Assembly: GCA_964497585.1 (NCBI GenBank)
Contig: CAZCDS010000056.1
Location: forward strand, 1-43,365
Direction of reading: 5' to 3'
Length of the DNA: 43,365 nt
Source: CAZCDS01 sp964497585
Lineage (GTDB): Bacteria; Desulfobacterota; Desulfomonilia; Desulfomonilales; Desulfomonilaceae
A program made the translations under genes and the position numbers. The notes below the pieces were generated by a model. It saw only the letters and a program-made list of their open reading frames with translations, was not told the DNA's origin and did no database searches. Positions within the stretch are counted from its first letter, which is position 1. Every line of letters starts with the position of its first letter. Below are positions 7,230 to 16,684 of the stretch, one piece after another.

Positions 7230-9610
7230 TCGTCGAGCACGTGACGAACGAGCTCAAGAAAGGTCTTTGCCTCGTAAGGTTTCTGAATAGAGGCGATCGC
7301 GCCCTCCTCGAGAGCCTTGTCGATATGACCGTTGGCCGCGTACCCGCTGGCCACGAGGATCTTGGCGGAAGGATTGACCTTCAGGATTTCGCGGAGGCAA
7401 TCCCTCCCGCTCATCTCCGGCATGATCAGGTCGAGTATGGTGAGCGAGATCTCCTTCTGTCGCTTCTTGTACTGTTGAAGACCTTCCCTTCCGTTGTCAG
7501 CGGTAAGCACGGTGTATCCGAATCGAGAGAGTATCTCCGCACCCAGCCTGCGTATCGGCTCCTCGTCATCGATGAGGAGAAGGGTTTCGTGACCGCCGAC
7601 AGGCTCGTCCTTGTCGGCGAGCCGGCCGCCGGCCCTATGCTTGGCAATGGCCGGCAGATAGATCTTGAACGTCGTCCCTTGGCCGGGCTCACTGTAGCAC
7701 ATGATGTTTCCACCATGGTTCCGGACGATCCCGTAGACTATGGAGAGCCCGAGACCGGTGCCCTTACCTGCTTCCTTGGTTGTGAAGAACGGCTCGAAAA
7801 TATGTTTTACCTGATCTTTGTCCATCCCCCGGCCCGTATCGGAAACGGCCAGCACCACGTAATCCCCCGGCTTCGTTCCGAGGTGAGTCTTACAGTAGTG
7901 TTCGTCGAGGTGCACGTTTCTCGTTTCGATCACGAGTTTTCCTCCGTCCGGCATCGCGTCCCTGGCATTGACGGCCAGATTCATGACAACCTGCTGTAAG
8001 TGGGCCGGATCCGCGTTTACGGTGGCAAGGTTGTCATCGAGCCTGAGCTGGATGTCGATCATCTTGGGAATGGTTCGGGTGAGCATTCTGCCGAGGTTTT
8101 TCAACTCGTGATTGAGGTTCACCGGCCTGAGTCTGCTCTCGACACGACGGCTGAAAGTAAGCAGGCCCTGAGTGAGTTCTGCTGCGCTCCGTGCTGCCTC
8201 TTTTATTTCCATGAGTTCCGCGTGGCCGGACCGGCCCTTTGTCGAGCCGAGCAGTGCGATATCCGAATAGCCCTGGATGACCTGCAGCAAGTTATTGAAA
8301 TCGTGAGCGATACCTCCGGCCAAGGTTCCGACGGCTTCCATTCTTTGGGCTCGAAGGAGCTGTTCTTCGAGTTGCCTTGATTCGGTGATGTCGCGAGCTA
8401 TGCTCAGGTCGCCAAGCTTCTCGCCCCGCTCATCCCTCCAAACGGAAGAATTCAGCAGGCAGACCCTCTGGCTGCCGTCTTTTCTCTTGACCAACCACTC
8501 GTATCCTCTGATGGATCCCTCGCGGTCCACCTGTTCCAGAATTGCCTGACGATCTGCGGGGTTCCAGTAGAATTGGCGAATGTCAGCGCCGACGAGCTCT
8601 TCTTCGGCCGCGCCAAAAAGTTCGGTGCAGGGCGGGTTGGCATCGACGATCTTCCCGTCCGGCCCAACGATGAAAATGGCGTCAGTGGACTGCTCGAAGA
8701 GGCTCCTGTACCTTTCTTCGCTCTCACGAATCGTCTCTTCCGCCTTCTTGCGTTCGGTTATATCCTCACAGGTCATCAGATGTTCGCCGGATTCCAGTTG
8801 AACGGGCCTGAAATGGACGACCCTCTCCGCGCCGTCTTTGCAGGTCACCGAGAAGATCCGAGGCCTCTGTTCCCCCGGTCCGGATCGTTCGAGGTCTCCG
8901 ATCCAGGCCGATATTACTTCGGAACGGTAGGCCTTATCAGGAAAGGCCTTTCTGAACCATGTCCTTCCGTCGGGAATCTCGTCCGGATCGTAGCCGAACA
9001 ACTTGACGAATTTCCGGTTGACGTAGATGAACTTCCCGTCCCTCGCGATCATCACCATGCCGAAGGGCGCATTCTCGGCGACGCTCTCGAATTTCTTCTT
9101 CTCTGCTTGGAGCGCTACTTCAGCCAGTTTGCGGTCTGTAATGTCTTGGCCCGAACTCAGTGTCCCTATGATCTTGCCGGACTCGTCTGTGAGAACGCAG
9201 TTATGCCAGGCTATTACACGCTCTTCTCCGTCCCTGGAAAGGACCGGATTCTCGAAGTATTCAACCGGTTCTATTTCACCTGCCATGAGCTGGAAAAAGA
9301 CCGATCCCACGGGCTCACGCAGGCGCTGCGGAAGGAAATGCTCGAACCAATTCCTGCCGATTATCTCGTCCTGGTTACATCCGAGTATTTCGCACGCTTT
9401 CCGGTTGACCAGGGTCACCTTTCCGTCCCGATCCAGAGCAACAAAGATGACGCCGGCTATGTCGAGGTAGCGTTGGGCCCGGTCCCTTTCCTCACGTAAC
9501 TCGTCTTCCACCGTCTTGCGGGTGGGACCTTGTCTTTCGGCTCCATCCGATTGCTCCGGTTGGCCGCGAAAATCGAACGGCTCGTCTCCAGTCTTGTCCG
9601 AATCTCTCAT
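7226..9610 (-). CDS. PAS-PAS-PAS hybrid sensor histidine kinase
   Basis: A 794-aa soluble hybrid kinase. ATG at 9610 has AGGAGAG just upstream; longer starts lack a site. Three PAS domains lie at about 45-165, 172-290 and 300-412. The HisKA domain has the phospho-accepting H436 in AGGIAHDFNN. The HATPase domain shows the N box (VVMNLAVNARDAMPDGG), SDTGRGM and GTGLGL. A C-terminal receiver (about 676-790) has acidic D681/D682, phospho-acceptor D727, S755 and K777. No transmembrane segment is visible, so it probably senses a cytoplasmic signal through its PAS domains (redox, ligand or haem are unresolved). No separate response regulator is adjacent, so output must go through the built-in receiver or a distant partner. 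It is tail-to-tail with the radical SAM locus; a regulatory link cannot be shown. Confidence 0.93.
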   Translation of the reverse strand: MRDSDKTGDEPFDFRGQPEQSDGAERQGPTRKTVEDELREERDRAQRYLDIAGVIFVALDRDGKVTLVNRKACEILGCNQDEIIGRNWFEHFLPQRLREPVGSVFFQLMAGEIEPVEYFENPVLSRDGEERVIAWHNCVLTDESGKIIGTLSSGQDITDRKLAEVALQAEKKKFESVAENAPFGMVMIARDGKFIYVNRKFVKLFGYDPDEIPDGRTWFRKAFPDKAYRSEVISAWIGDLERSGPGEQRPRIFSVTCKDGAERVVHFRPVQLESGEHLMTCEDITERKKAEETIRESEERYRSLFEQSTDAIFIVGPDGKIVDANPPCTELFGAAEEELVGADIRQFYWNPADRQAILEQVDREGSIRGYEWLVKRKDGSQRVCLLNSSVWRDERGEKLGDLSIARDITESRQLEEQLLRAQRMEAVGTLAGGIAHDFNNLLQVIQGYSDIALLGSTKGRSGHAELMEIKEAARSAAELTQGLLTFSRRVESRLRPVNLNHELKNLGRMLTRTIPKMIDIQLRLDDNLATVNADPAHLQQVVMNLAVNARDAMPDGGKLVIETRNVHLDEHYCKTHLGTKPGDYVVLAVSDTGRGMDKDQVKHIFEPFFTTKEAGKGTGLGLSIVYGIVRNHGGNIMCYSEPGQGTTFKIYLPAIAKHRAGGRLADKDEPVGGHETLLLIDDEEPIRRLGAEILSRFGYTVLTADNGREGLQQYKKRQKEISLTILDLIMPEMSGRDCLREILKVNPSAKILVASGYAANGHIDKALEEGAIASIQKPYEAKTFLELVRHVLDD

Positions 9611-9956
9611 GCGGCTCTCCTGTCTTGTTGAGCTTTGATCAGGTGGTTCGCATGCCCGCTTCCAGGCATTGAAAGGCACGAGGCAACATGGACCGCAGGC
9701 TCATCCCAACCGTCTCCCAAGAATCGGGGGAGAGTGGATTCCGGAGTCCAGACACCTGAGAGAATGCAAGTGAATTCCATTTATTCGAAGGGTTGTTGAC
9801 GTCAATCACTGGGCGCCTGTCTTGGACAGTACACACTACGACGCCTCAAGTCAAAGACACCCGGGTGGCCTCTCCAGTGTTTTGGATTATTGGAGCGCGG
9901 CGCGAGGATGGCTGCGCTCATCGGCATGCAGGATTCACTTTGTGGGGCGGGAGAAA
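9611..9956. other. Intergenic, nothing clear
   Basis: The 346 bases between the kinase start and the flavoprotein stop hold no credible gene. A 10-bp palindrome, TTGACGTCAA, lies at 9796-9805. The kinase promoter should be here on the minus strand, but I cannot place a convincing pair of hexamers. Confidence 0.5.
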
Positions 9957-11258
9957 TCATCCGCGTTTGAGCATCTCCTCCAGGTGCTTTGACAGCCTCT
10001 TGCCCAGCGACACGATCGTCCAGACCCCGGGAAGGCCGAGAGCCTCCGGGAATACGCTGGAATCGCAGCAGAATAGACCCGGGATTCTCGTCTGAAGGTT
10101 GGCGTCTACAACGTCTCCGATTCGGCAGGACGCTGAAGGAGGTGAGCCGAGCGGATTGGTGACAAAAAGTGAGTCGTCCCGGCAACCCACTCTCCGAAGT
10201 ATGCGTTTCGCGATCTCCACACCCTTGCCAAGCCGGGCTCGATCGTTTGCGGTCACGGGTTTGGAAAAGTCTTCATCCTCGTAGATATCCCCTTGGAGTT
10301 GGTCTTTGATCTTTACCATGATCCCGGTGAGACGCCAGAAATTGGGGAGCTTGCGGAGATGTCGGGGGCCCGTACGGGCAAGCTCCACAGCGAATCCGGC
10401 CAAGCCGTGAAACATGGGCATGATGATAAAACCGTCGGATCGGTAGTGCTCGAGGCTACCGACGGTCATGGGATTAGCCCGGAGTGTTTTGATGTACTTG
10501 CTGATGCCTCCCACGAATTGGGCATAGTCGCAGGCGAATCCTCGACCCGCCTCGTCGATGCCGGAACGCCGAAGGATCGGCGTATTCCCCATCGAAGCAG
10601 ACAAGACGACCGCTTTGCCGTGGAAACGACGATCTTGCAGACCGTTCCTCGCAATGACGCCGACCGCTTTGCCGTCCTCCACCAGCACCTGTTGCACCTT
10701 TGTGTGGAGGAGGAGTTCCGTTCCTTTGTCTACCGCCTCTTCGACATAGACGCGCGCGGTCCATTTCGCCCCTCGACGGCATCCAAGAGTGCAGAGTGGG
10801 CAGTTCGGCACGCACTTCTCCACATCGATGAAGTTCTCCATTTTGTGCCAGTTGTATCCCAGCTCGTTGGCGGTCTCCATGAGGCGAAGATTGGCTTCTC
10901 CGACCAGCTCGTCGGGGAGTTCTCCGATCCAGAGCTCTTCGCGGGCTTCTTCCGCCTCGGCCTCCAGATTGACGCCGACCGGGTCAAACACTTCCCGGGG
11001 AGGAGGTATCGCGCAGCCCGCGGCCAGATTGGATGCGCCCCCACAATTGGCCACGCGGACAACCCAGTTCTTCTCCCTGCTGCGGGTCAACCCGAACCCT
11101 TCGCTCATGAGAGAGACTGAGAGCGTCGATCCGACTCTCTTGATATATCCGCCCTTCTCTATGAGCAGGACCTTCCGGCCCTTCCTGCTCATCTCACGGG
11201 CTACGCCCGCACCGCCGGGTCCCGAGCCGACCACAATGACGTCATATTCTTTGTTCAC
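9957..11258 (-). CDS. GMC-type FAD-dependent oxidoreductase
   Basis: About 433 aa from a GTG at 11258, chosen because the FAD-binding motif starts four residues later (YDVIVVGSGPGGAGVA). GTG 11276 or GTG 11348 remain possible. The dinucleotide-binding GxGxxG, a downstream glutamate (LLIEKGG) and a C-terminal FAD-contact segment (IPGLFCCDSSVFPEA) fit the glucose-methanol-choline oxidoreductase superfamily, which oxidises alcohols using FAD. Two things are odd. The usual catalytic-His segment (HPLGG-like) reads NPLGSPP, so the His seems replaced by Asn. There is also a CX3CX2CX3C group (CVPNCPLCTLGC), which could bind an Fe-S cluster. Substrate unknown. It may pass electrons to a redox partner rather than O2 in an anaerobe (inference). 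Confidence 0.82.
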   Translation of the reverse strand: MNKEYDVIVVGSGPGGAGVAREMSRKGRKVLLIEKGGYIKRVGSTLSVSLMSEGFGLTRSREKNWVVRVANCGGASNLAAGCAIPPPREVFDPVGVNLEAEAEEAREELWIGELPDELVGEANLRLMETANELGYNWHKMENFIDVEKCVPNCPLCTLGCRRGAKWTARVYVEEAVDKGTELLLHTKVQQVLVEDGKAVGVIARNGLQDRRFHGKAVVLSASMGNTPILRRSGIDEAGRGFACDYAQFVGGISKYIKTLRANPMTVGSLEHYRSDGFIIMPMFHGLAGFAVELARTGPRHLRKLPNFWRLTGIMVKIKDQLQGDIYEDEDFSKPVTANDRARLGKGVEIAKRILRRVGCRDDSLFVTNPLGSPPSASCRIGDVVDANLQTRIPGLFCCDSSVFPEALGLPGVWTIVSLGKRLSKHLEEMLKRG

Positions 11259-11873
11259 AACATGTCCGTTTCTCACGGAAATTCGTCCGTCCGATCCGTT
11301 ATGACCCCGGTCGAGAAAAGCACCGCGGTCTCCCAGACTTTGCCACACTTGTCCCAGATTGACAAGTTGGGGTCGGCCCGAAATGCATCCACTCCGGTGC
11401 AGCGCAATGGGATGTCGGGGTCGTCAGGGCGCTTTTTTTGGAATCACGCGTGTCTGAGAACTATATTCTTCGATTCCGTAAGAATAACAATGCCGTTTTG
11501 TGCTTTCGTACATTGAGTGTGGAAAGATAGTCGTGTGCCTTCCAGCCCTGGGCCGGTTGGACATTGATACCCATGGGTTCGCGTCTTCGCGAACGCAACG
11601 TGGGACAGACGGCTTTGCTTGTCAGATGCCGAGAAAACCTGCACCAAATACTCCGATGTTCAAGAAGCCAAGGCAAGTCATACAGCCTTTTTCCAATCCC
11701 ATATGGATGCTTGCCATTCCCAAGGGCTTAGGATATCTTCACCTTTGGCAAGCCGAGCCCGCGGCTGCTTACAGCGGGGCGGGAAAGTTGTGGACGGCAA
11801 GAGGCCACGACCCGAACGGGGACATCTCTGGTAATCTTGGTCGATCGGCTGACCTTGGAAAGGAGGTTCCAGG
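11259..11873. other. Intergenic region before the defence-like gene
   Basis: About 600 bases between divergent genes without a credible CDS. It holds a promoter candidate at 11438-11467 and a perfect 7-bp inverted repeat with a TCTT loop (GTTCGCG/CGCGAAC) at 11577-11594. The several-hundred-base leader before the 1501-aa gene is long for a bacterial transcript. Confidence 0.5.
11438..11467 (+). promoter_or_regulatory. Promoter candidate for the STAND-like gene
   Basis: TTGGAA at 11438-11443 and TATATT at 11462-11467 are 18 bases apart. The pair is the best match I see upstream of the gene at 11874, but it leaves a leader of about 400 nt. Confidence 0.3.
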
Positions 11874-14800
11874 ATGCCGTTGCCAGGGGGATCCAGCGCA
11901 AAACTCGGCGTCGGGTACGAAGCTCTGTGGACCGTGCTCCAATTCACCGACATCCTTTCCGAAAGGATTCATTCAATCCGCTTGGAGCCGCCCGGAGACG
12001 AAGGCAAAGGAGTCGAGTTCTGCACGCAGCAGGGCAAAACGAAAATATATCATCAAGTTAAGAGGCAGAAAACAACTACGGGCCGTTGGACTATTGCAGA
12101 CCTCAAAGAAATGCTGGCAGTGTTCGGGGAGAAGCTAACGGCCCCTGATACCGAATGTGTATTTGTCTCCCAGCACTCCGCCTACCAATTGGAGGAGCTG
12201 TCCTTCAGGGCTCAGAAATCGGAATCGTTTGAAGAGTTTGAACGCGACTTCCTGAATGCGGAACTGCACCGTCAGTCTTTTCAACAGCTGTGCGATTGCT
12301 GGAAGAAGTACTCTTCATCAGAAGTATATGAAGCTTTAAAGCGAGTAACGTGTCACACCATTGACGAAGACACGTTACGCGGACACGTCCGTGGGAGGCT
12401 CCAACTGGTGGTCGAAGGTGAGCCTGACAATGCGCTCGATGTCCTAGCTCAGATGACCACGAGTGGAACATACATGCAGCAGACGGTCTATGCTCGGACC
12501 CTTTGGAAACAGCTTCGTGACCGGGGATATAGAAGCCGGGACTTGGGGAAAGACGCCGGTTTGTTCCAGTCTGTCACCAGGGCAACTGATCGATACTTGA
12601 AGCCTTTGAAAGACATGGCCATAGGCGGCCGATCGATTTCGCGGCAAGAAGCCTGCAAAGTGGTTGAGAACCTCCTGTCGGAAAGCCCCAACAAATGCAC
12701 ACTTGTTACCGGCGATGCGGGTGTGGGAAAGAGCGGTGTCATCGTCCAAGTCGTCGAGGAGTTACGAACGGCGGGATGGCACGTGCTAGCCTTTCGAGTG
12801 GACCGGCTAATGCCGACTCAGCTGCCCGACGAGGTAGGTGGGCAACTGGTTCTCCGGGGGTCCCCTGCGCTCTGCTTGGCCGCAGTATCCAAGAAACAAC
12901 GGTCGGTCCTTGTGGTCGACCAGTTGGATGCCGTGAGTAACGCGTCAGGCCGACACCCTGAGTTTTTCGAGTGCATTGACGAGATAATCGACCAGGCGCT
13001 GCGCCAGCCACAATGTCACGTGATCTTGGCCTGTCGAGGCTTCGATCTTGCTTATGACTACAGGTTGGGGCGATTGAAAAAGGCCAAGAGAATCGACCAA
13101 GAGATCAAGGTGGCCCCTTTGACACCCGAAACTGTAAAAGAGGTTATCAGGGAATACGGGCAGAATCCCAAGGGGTTCTCGGAAACACAAATTAAACTAT
13201 TGTCCATCCCGCTCCATCTTTGGCTATTGGGCGAGGCATTGAAAGCTCCAGACGTCGAGCCAAGTAACTTGAATGATGTAACAGCGCTCTACGATGCTTT
13301 CTGGAGACACAAACAGACCGCACTGGAACGCCTGTCGAGGATCCCTATTAGGTGGACAGAAGTCATAGAACGGCTCCGCGATCAGATGAACGAAAACGAA
13401 TCGCTCATTGCGCCGGCAGAGATCCTTGATGATTACGACAGGGATGTCCGCCTCATGACTTCTGAGAACGTCCTCGTTAAGGATGGCAACAGCTACGCCT
13501 TTTTCCATCAGGGCTTCTTCGATTACGCGTACGCGCGATCGTTTTTCAGAAAAGGCAAGAAACTGATCGATTTACTGAAGGACGGTGAGCAGACCCTTTT
13601 TCGGCGTTCGCAAGTAAAACAGATCTTGACATACAAGAGGAGCCGCGGCGTCGACGAGTCGTACATCGAAGATCTGAGACATTGTCTCAACGACAGTAAG
13701 ATCAGGTTCCACATTAAGGACCTGGTTTTCAAATGGCTGGGCAGGTTGTCTGATCCTTGCTCTGAGGAGTGGCAGATATTGAAGACGTTGCTGGAAAACG
13801 AGGACTGGTGTAAGAAATCCGACCCTGCTGATAAAGCGAAGCAGCACATCTGGCGGTTGCTCCACGGATCTGTCGCGTGGTTCAATGTGCTTGATGCGGA
13901 GGCCGAAATCGAGAAATGGATTGAATCCCTAGATGATGAGATCGTCGACCGGGCTGTTTTTATTTTGGGAGGCGTTCAGAAGGACATCGCGGACCGTGTA
14001 GCTGTGCTCGTTGGCCCGCACCTTAATGAGTCGGAGCGTTGGAATCAACGACTCGTTTACTTGGTGCAAGTTGGCGACGCAGGCGCCGGGAGTGAGTTCT
14101 TCGCCATGACCCTGCGATTATTGGACGAAGGCCTACTCGATGAGTCGAAACGGTCAATCATTGTGAATAGCGATTTCTGGTCTGTCTTCAGCCAACTGCC
14201 GCAGCATCATCCCGAATGCGCGTGTGAGATGATTGCGCATTACCTGGAGCGACGCAAAAAAATTTGTCTGGAAGCCGGTGATACGAATCCCTTCGAGAAG
14301 AGTATTCCGGAGAGCCAGTTCGCAAAGCATTTCTTCATGGAAACAGCCGAAAGGGTGCCACAACAATTCGTCGAGCAGGTTCTTCCATTCATGCTGCAGG
14401 TCATTGAACAGAACCTGTACGGCGGAGATCTCGTCCCATACCGCGACGTAATCTGGTCGACTCGCTTATTCAGCCAGAAAACTGATTCAGTTGATGAGGT
14501 TATCCTGGGTGCGATGGAACAAGCCTTGTGCTCGCTTGCGTCAAGGCAGCCCCCAGCGCTCAGGACTGTTATCGAACCTCTCCGCGATTCAAAACATGAC
14601 ACGATTCAATACCTGATCGAGCGAGCGTATGCCGCCAACGGCGAGGAGTTTGGGCAGGAAGCCGCCGCGTACCTGCTGGAGGGCACCTTTCGGATGGAAT
14701 CCGGTTACTCCACGGAACCCCGATGGGCCACTCGCCAACTTCTGGAATCGATTACACCTCATTGCACGGCCGGCCAGCTCGACCGGTTGGAAGACATGAT

Positions 14801-16379
14801 CATGGAGTATTATCCGGAATGGGAGCGGGGGCCAGATATCCGGCGCAAGCACGGTTATACACAGTTCGTACTACTTAGCGGCATGGCCGAGTCGCGCTTG
14901 TCGGATGAAGCTCTGAAACGCCTCGCGGAGCTAAGGCGAAAGTTCGGTCGCGATTTCCCCGAGCCACCACGGGAAGGCCGCTGGGGATCAGTGCATTCGC
15001 CTATCCCCAAACAAGCAGCCTTGAAAATGAGTGACGAACAGTGGCTCCGCGCAATGAGTAAGTATGGACGCGTAAGAACTCCTCGAGAAGACAACGATTT
15101 CTTCAAAGGCGGTTCGTTTGAGCTGGCCGGGGTGCTGGAGGAACAAACGAAGGCGGAGCCTGAGCGTTTCGCCAACCTGCTCATCAATAAAATGTCCGAT
15201 GAACTGATTCCGGATTACTTCAATGCCATTCTCCGCGGGATAGCCGGCGCAGACCTTGGAGTCCAAAAAATCGTCGATGTGTGTGACAGGTGTCACAGTC
15301 TGCCCGGACACCCGTGCGGTCGATGGATTTGTTCCCTCGTCGAGAAGAGCGCCAGACTGCCGCTGCCTGGCCACGTCGTTGAAATCCTAGAATGGTACGC
15401 GTGTCATGATCCCGACCCGGACCCGGCGTATGCCAGCGGTATGGGCCTCTGGCAAGATGGTGTGAACTCGGTGAGAGGTTCTGCCGCGATGGCACTCGGA
15501 AGAATGCTGTTTGAGGACGATTCACGCACGCCGTCAGTGCTGCCCATACTCGAGCGGATGGTGGATGACCCGTCCTTGGCAGTCAGGTCATGCGTTGCTT
15601 ATGCGCTCACAGCGGCTTGGAATCATGATCGAGATGTTTCGGTACGGCTCTTTAAGCGCCTTACCAACTGCGACCAAGACCTGCTGGGCACCGAGCCTGT
15701 GGAGCACTACCTGACTTACGCTCTGCGTTCGCATTTTGATTCTCTCGAAACGCTCGTGAGTCGGATGCTCGAATCGGATATTGAGTCCGTGCGCCAAGTT
15801 GGAGCCCGCAGGGCTTGCGTGGCCGGGCTAACCATGCCAGCAGCACGCCCCTTGATGCGGAGTTGCCTGGAAGCCGGGACGTTAGAGAAAGCGGAAGCCG
15901 CAAAGATATTTGGCGAGAATCTTCCTTACGCGGATTTTCGAGCGGCGTGCGAAAATCAGTTGATCAAACTCTTTCACGACTCAGATGAGAAGATACACGA
16001 GGCAGCCGGTCGGTGCTTCTTCACCCTAGCCAAGAATCAGATTGGGAACTACAGCGGCCTCGTCAAGGCATACGTCAAGAGTCCTGCTTTCGACACGTAC
16101 CCAAACGCTCTCTTGGTGGCGTTGGAAAGGTCTACAGGAAAGCTTCCCGATGGAACGCTGGAAGCGTGCGAGAAATTCCTTGCCCTGTTCGGGGAGGAAG
16201 TATTCGATATCCAAACCTCTACTGCTGCACTCGCCGAGTCGGCAGGAACGATCGTCGTGAGGTTATATACTCAAGGCGGCCCCGCAGCCACTCGGTCCAA
16301 ATGCTTGGACTTCATTGACCGGATGGCGTTGCTCAGGGGCTACGGGTTGGGCCGCGTGCTGTCCGAGTACGATCGATGA
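11874..16379 (+). CDS. Avs-like protein: Cap4-type nuclease, STAND ATPase, helical repeats
   Basis: A 1501-aa protein with an excellent start: AGGAGG at 11861-11866, 7 bases before ATG 11874. Residues about 10-190 resemble the Cap4/Mrr-like dsDNA nuclease fold: GVGYEALW, then E48 and Q61-V-K63, a QxK variant of the PD-(D/E)xK active site. A P-loop ATPase follows, with Walker A TGDAGVGKS (279-287) and Walker B SVLVVDQLD (344-352). The remaining 1000 residues are helix-rich and look like HEAT/TPR-type repeats. This nuclease-STAND-repeat order is typical of Avs-type immune sensors, in which the repeats bind a phage protein and the ATPase oligomerises to switch on the effector (established for Avs proteins). 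Assignment here is by architecture only. The gene stands alone, with no partner toxin or regulator. A restriction-like or plasmid-defence role is also possible. Confidence 0.75.
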   Translation: MPLPGGSSAKLGVGYEALWTVLQFTDILSERIHSIRLEPPGDEGKGVEFCTQQGKTKIYHQVKRQKTTTGRWTIADLKEMLAVFGEKLTAPDTECVFVSQHSAYQLEELSFRAQKSESFEEFERDFLNAELHRQSFQQLCDCWKKYSSSEVYEALKRVTCHTIDEDTLRGHVRGRLQLVVEGEPDNALDVLAQMTTSGTYMQQTVYARTLWKQLRDRGYRSRDLGKDAGLFQSVTRATDRYLKPLKDMAIGGRSISRQEACKVVENLLSESPNKCTLVTGDAGVGKSGVIVQVVEELRTAGWHVLAFRVDRLMPTQLPDEVGGQLVLRGSPALCLAAVSKKQRSVLVVDQLDAVSNASGRHPEFFECIDEIIDQALRQPQCHVILACRGFDLAYDYRLGRLKKAKRIDQEIKVAPLTPETVKEVIREYGQNPKGFSETQIKLLSIPLHLWLLGEALKAPDVEPSNLNDVTALYDAFWRHKQTALERLSRIPIRWTEVIERLRDQMNENESLIAPAEILDDYDRDVRLMTSENVLVKDGNSYAFFHQGFFDYAYARSFFRKGKKLIDLLKDGEQTLFRRSQVKQILTYKRSRGVDESYIEDLRHCLNDSKIRFHIKDLVFKWLGRLSDPCSEEWQILKTLLENEDWCKKSDPADKAKQHIWRLLHGSVAWFNVLDAEAEIEKWIESLDDEIVDRAVFILGGVQKDIADRVAVLVGPHLNESERWNQRLVYLVQVGDAGAGSEFFAMTLRLLDEGLLDESKRSIIVNSDFWSVFSQLPQHHPECACEMIAHYLERRKKICLEAGDTNPFEKSIPESQFAKHFFMETAERVPQQFVEQVLPFMLQVIEQNLYGGDLVPYRDVIWSTRLFSQKTDSVDEVILGAMEQALCSLASRQPPALRTVIEPLRDSKHDTIQYLIERAYAANGEEFGQEAAAYLLEGTFRMESGYSTEPRWATRQLLESITPHCTAGQLDRLEDMIMEYYPEWERGPDIRRKHGYTQFVLLSGMAESRLSDEALKRLAELRRKFGRDFPEPPREGRWGSVHSPIPKQAALKMSDEQWLRAMSKYGRVRTPREDNDFFKGGSFELAGVLEEQTKAEPERFANLLINKMSDELIPDYFNAILRGIAGADLGVQKIVDVCDRCHSLPGHPCGRWICSLVEKSARLPLPGHVVEILEWYACHDPDPDPAYASGMGLWQDGVNSVRGSAAMALGRMLFEDDSRTPSVLPILERMVDDPSLAVRSCVAYALTAAWNHDRDVSVRLFKRLTNCDQDLLGTEPVEHYLTYALRSHFDSLETLVSRMLESDIESVRQVGARRACVAGLTMPAARPLMRSCLEAGTLEKAEAAKIFGENLPYADFRAACENQLIKLFHDSDEKIHEAAGRCFFTLAKNQIGNYSGLVKAYVKSPAFDTYPNALLVALERSTGKLPDGTLEACEKFLALFGEEVFDIQTSTAALAESAGTIVVRLYTQGGPAATRSKCLDFIDRMALLRGYGLGRVLSEYDR

Positions 16380-16521
16380 GTCCTGTGCAAACGAGTGGGC
16401 GACTTTGTTTCCCATACAGCCGGTTCGCACCACTTTGCTGAACTCTTTGCCAACGGTCGCGCATCTGGATGCACAGATAGCCCACGAGTCAGAGGGCGGG
16501 TTTTCTTGCGTTCAGGGGGCG

Positions 16522-16542
16522 GCTCTTTCGAAAAGAAAGAGC
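16522..16542 (+). other. Inverted repeat after the STAND-like gene
   Basis: GCTCTTTC, loop GAAAA, GAAAGAGC: a perfect 8-bp stem 140 nt after the stop codon at 16379. There is no T tract after it, so intrinsic termination is uncertain, but the position suits an mRNA 3' end. Confidence 0.4.
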
Positions 16543-16608
16543 GACCCGCAAACTTCTGCCGAAAATCTTCTCCACGGACCTTCGGATGACTCCTCACAAC
16601 GCCTGAGA

Positions 16609-16637
16609 TTGACCGCCCGGTCCGGCTTGTATATAGT
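16609..16637 (+). promoter_or_regulatory. sigma70-type promoter of the RND efflux operon
   Basis: TTGACC at 16609-16614 and TATAGT at 16632-16637 with a 17-base spacer, about 40 nt upstream of the start codon at 16685. It is the best-looking promoter in the window. Confidence 0.6.
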
Positions 16638-16684
16638 CAGGCCGCCTGAGGTCCGATCACACTTTTGAGAACACAGGTTGATCC

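Noticed and set aside
7079..9499. Plus-strand ORFs of up to 308 codons opposite the histidine kinase
   Set aside because: The minus strand has a complete, motif-rich kinase; the plus-strand products show no domain.
9796..9805. TTGACGTCAA palindrome as an operator
   Set aside because: Only 10 bp and single copy; too likely by chance.
10293..11120. 275-codon plus-strand ORF opposite the GMC-type flavoprotein
   Set aside because: Antisense of a gene with clear FAD motifs.
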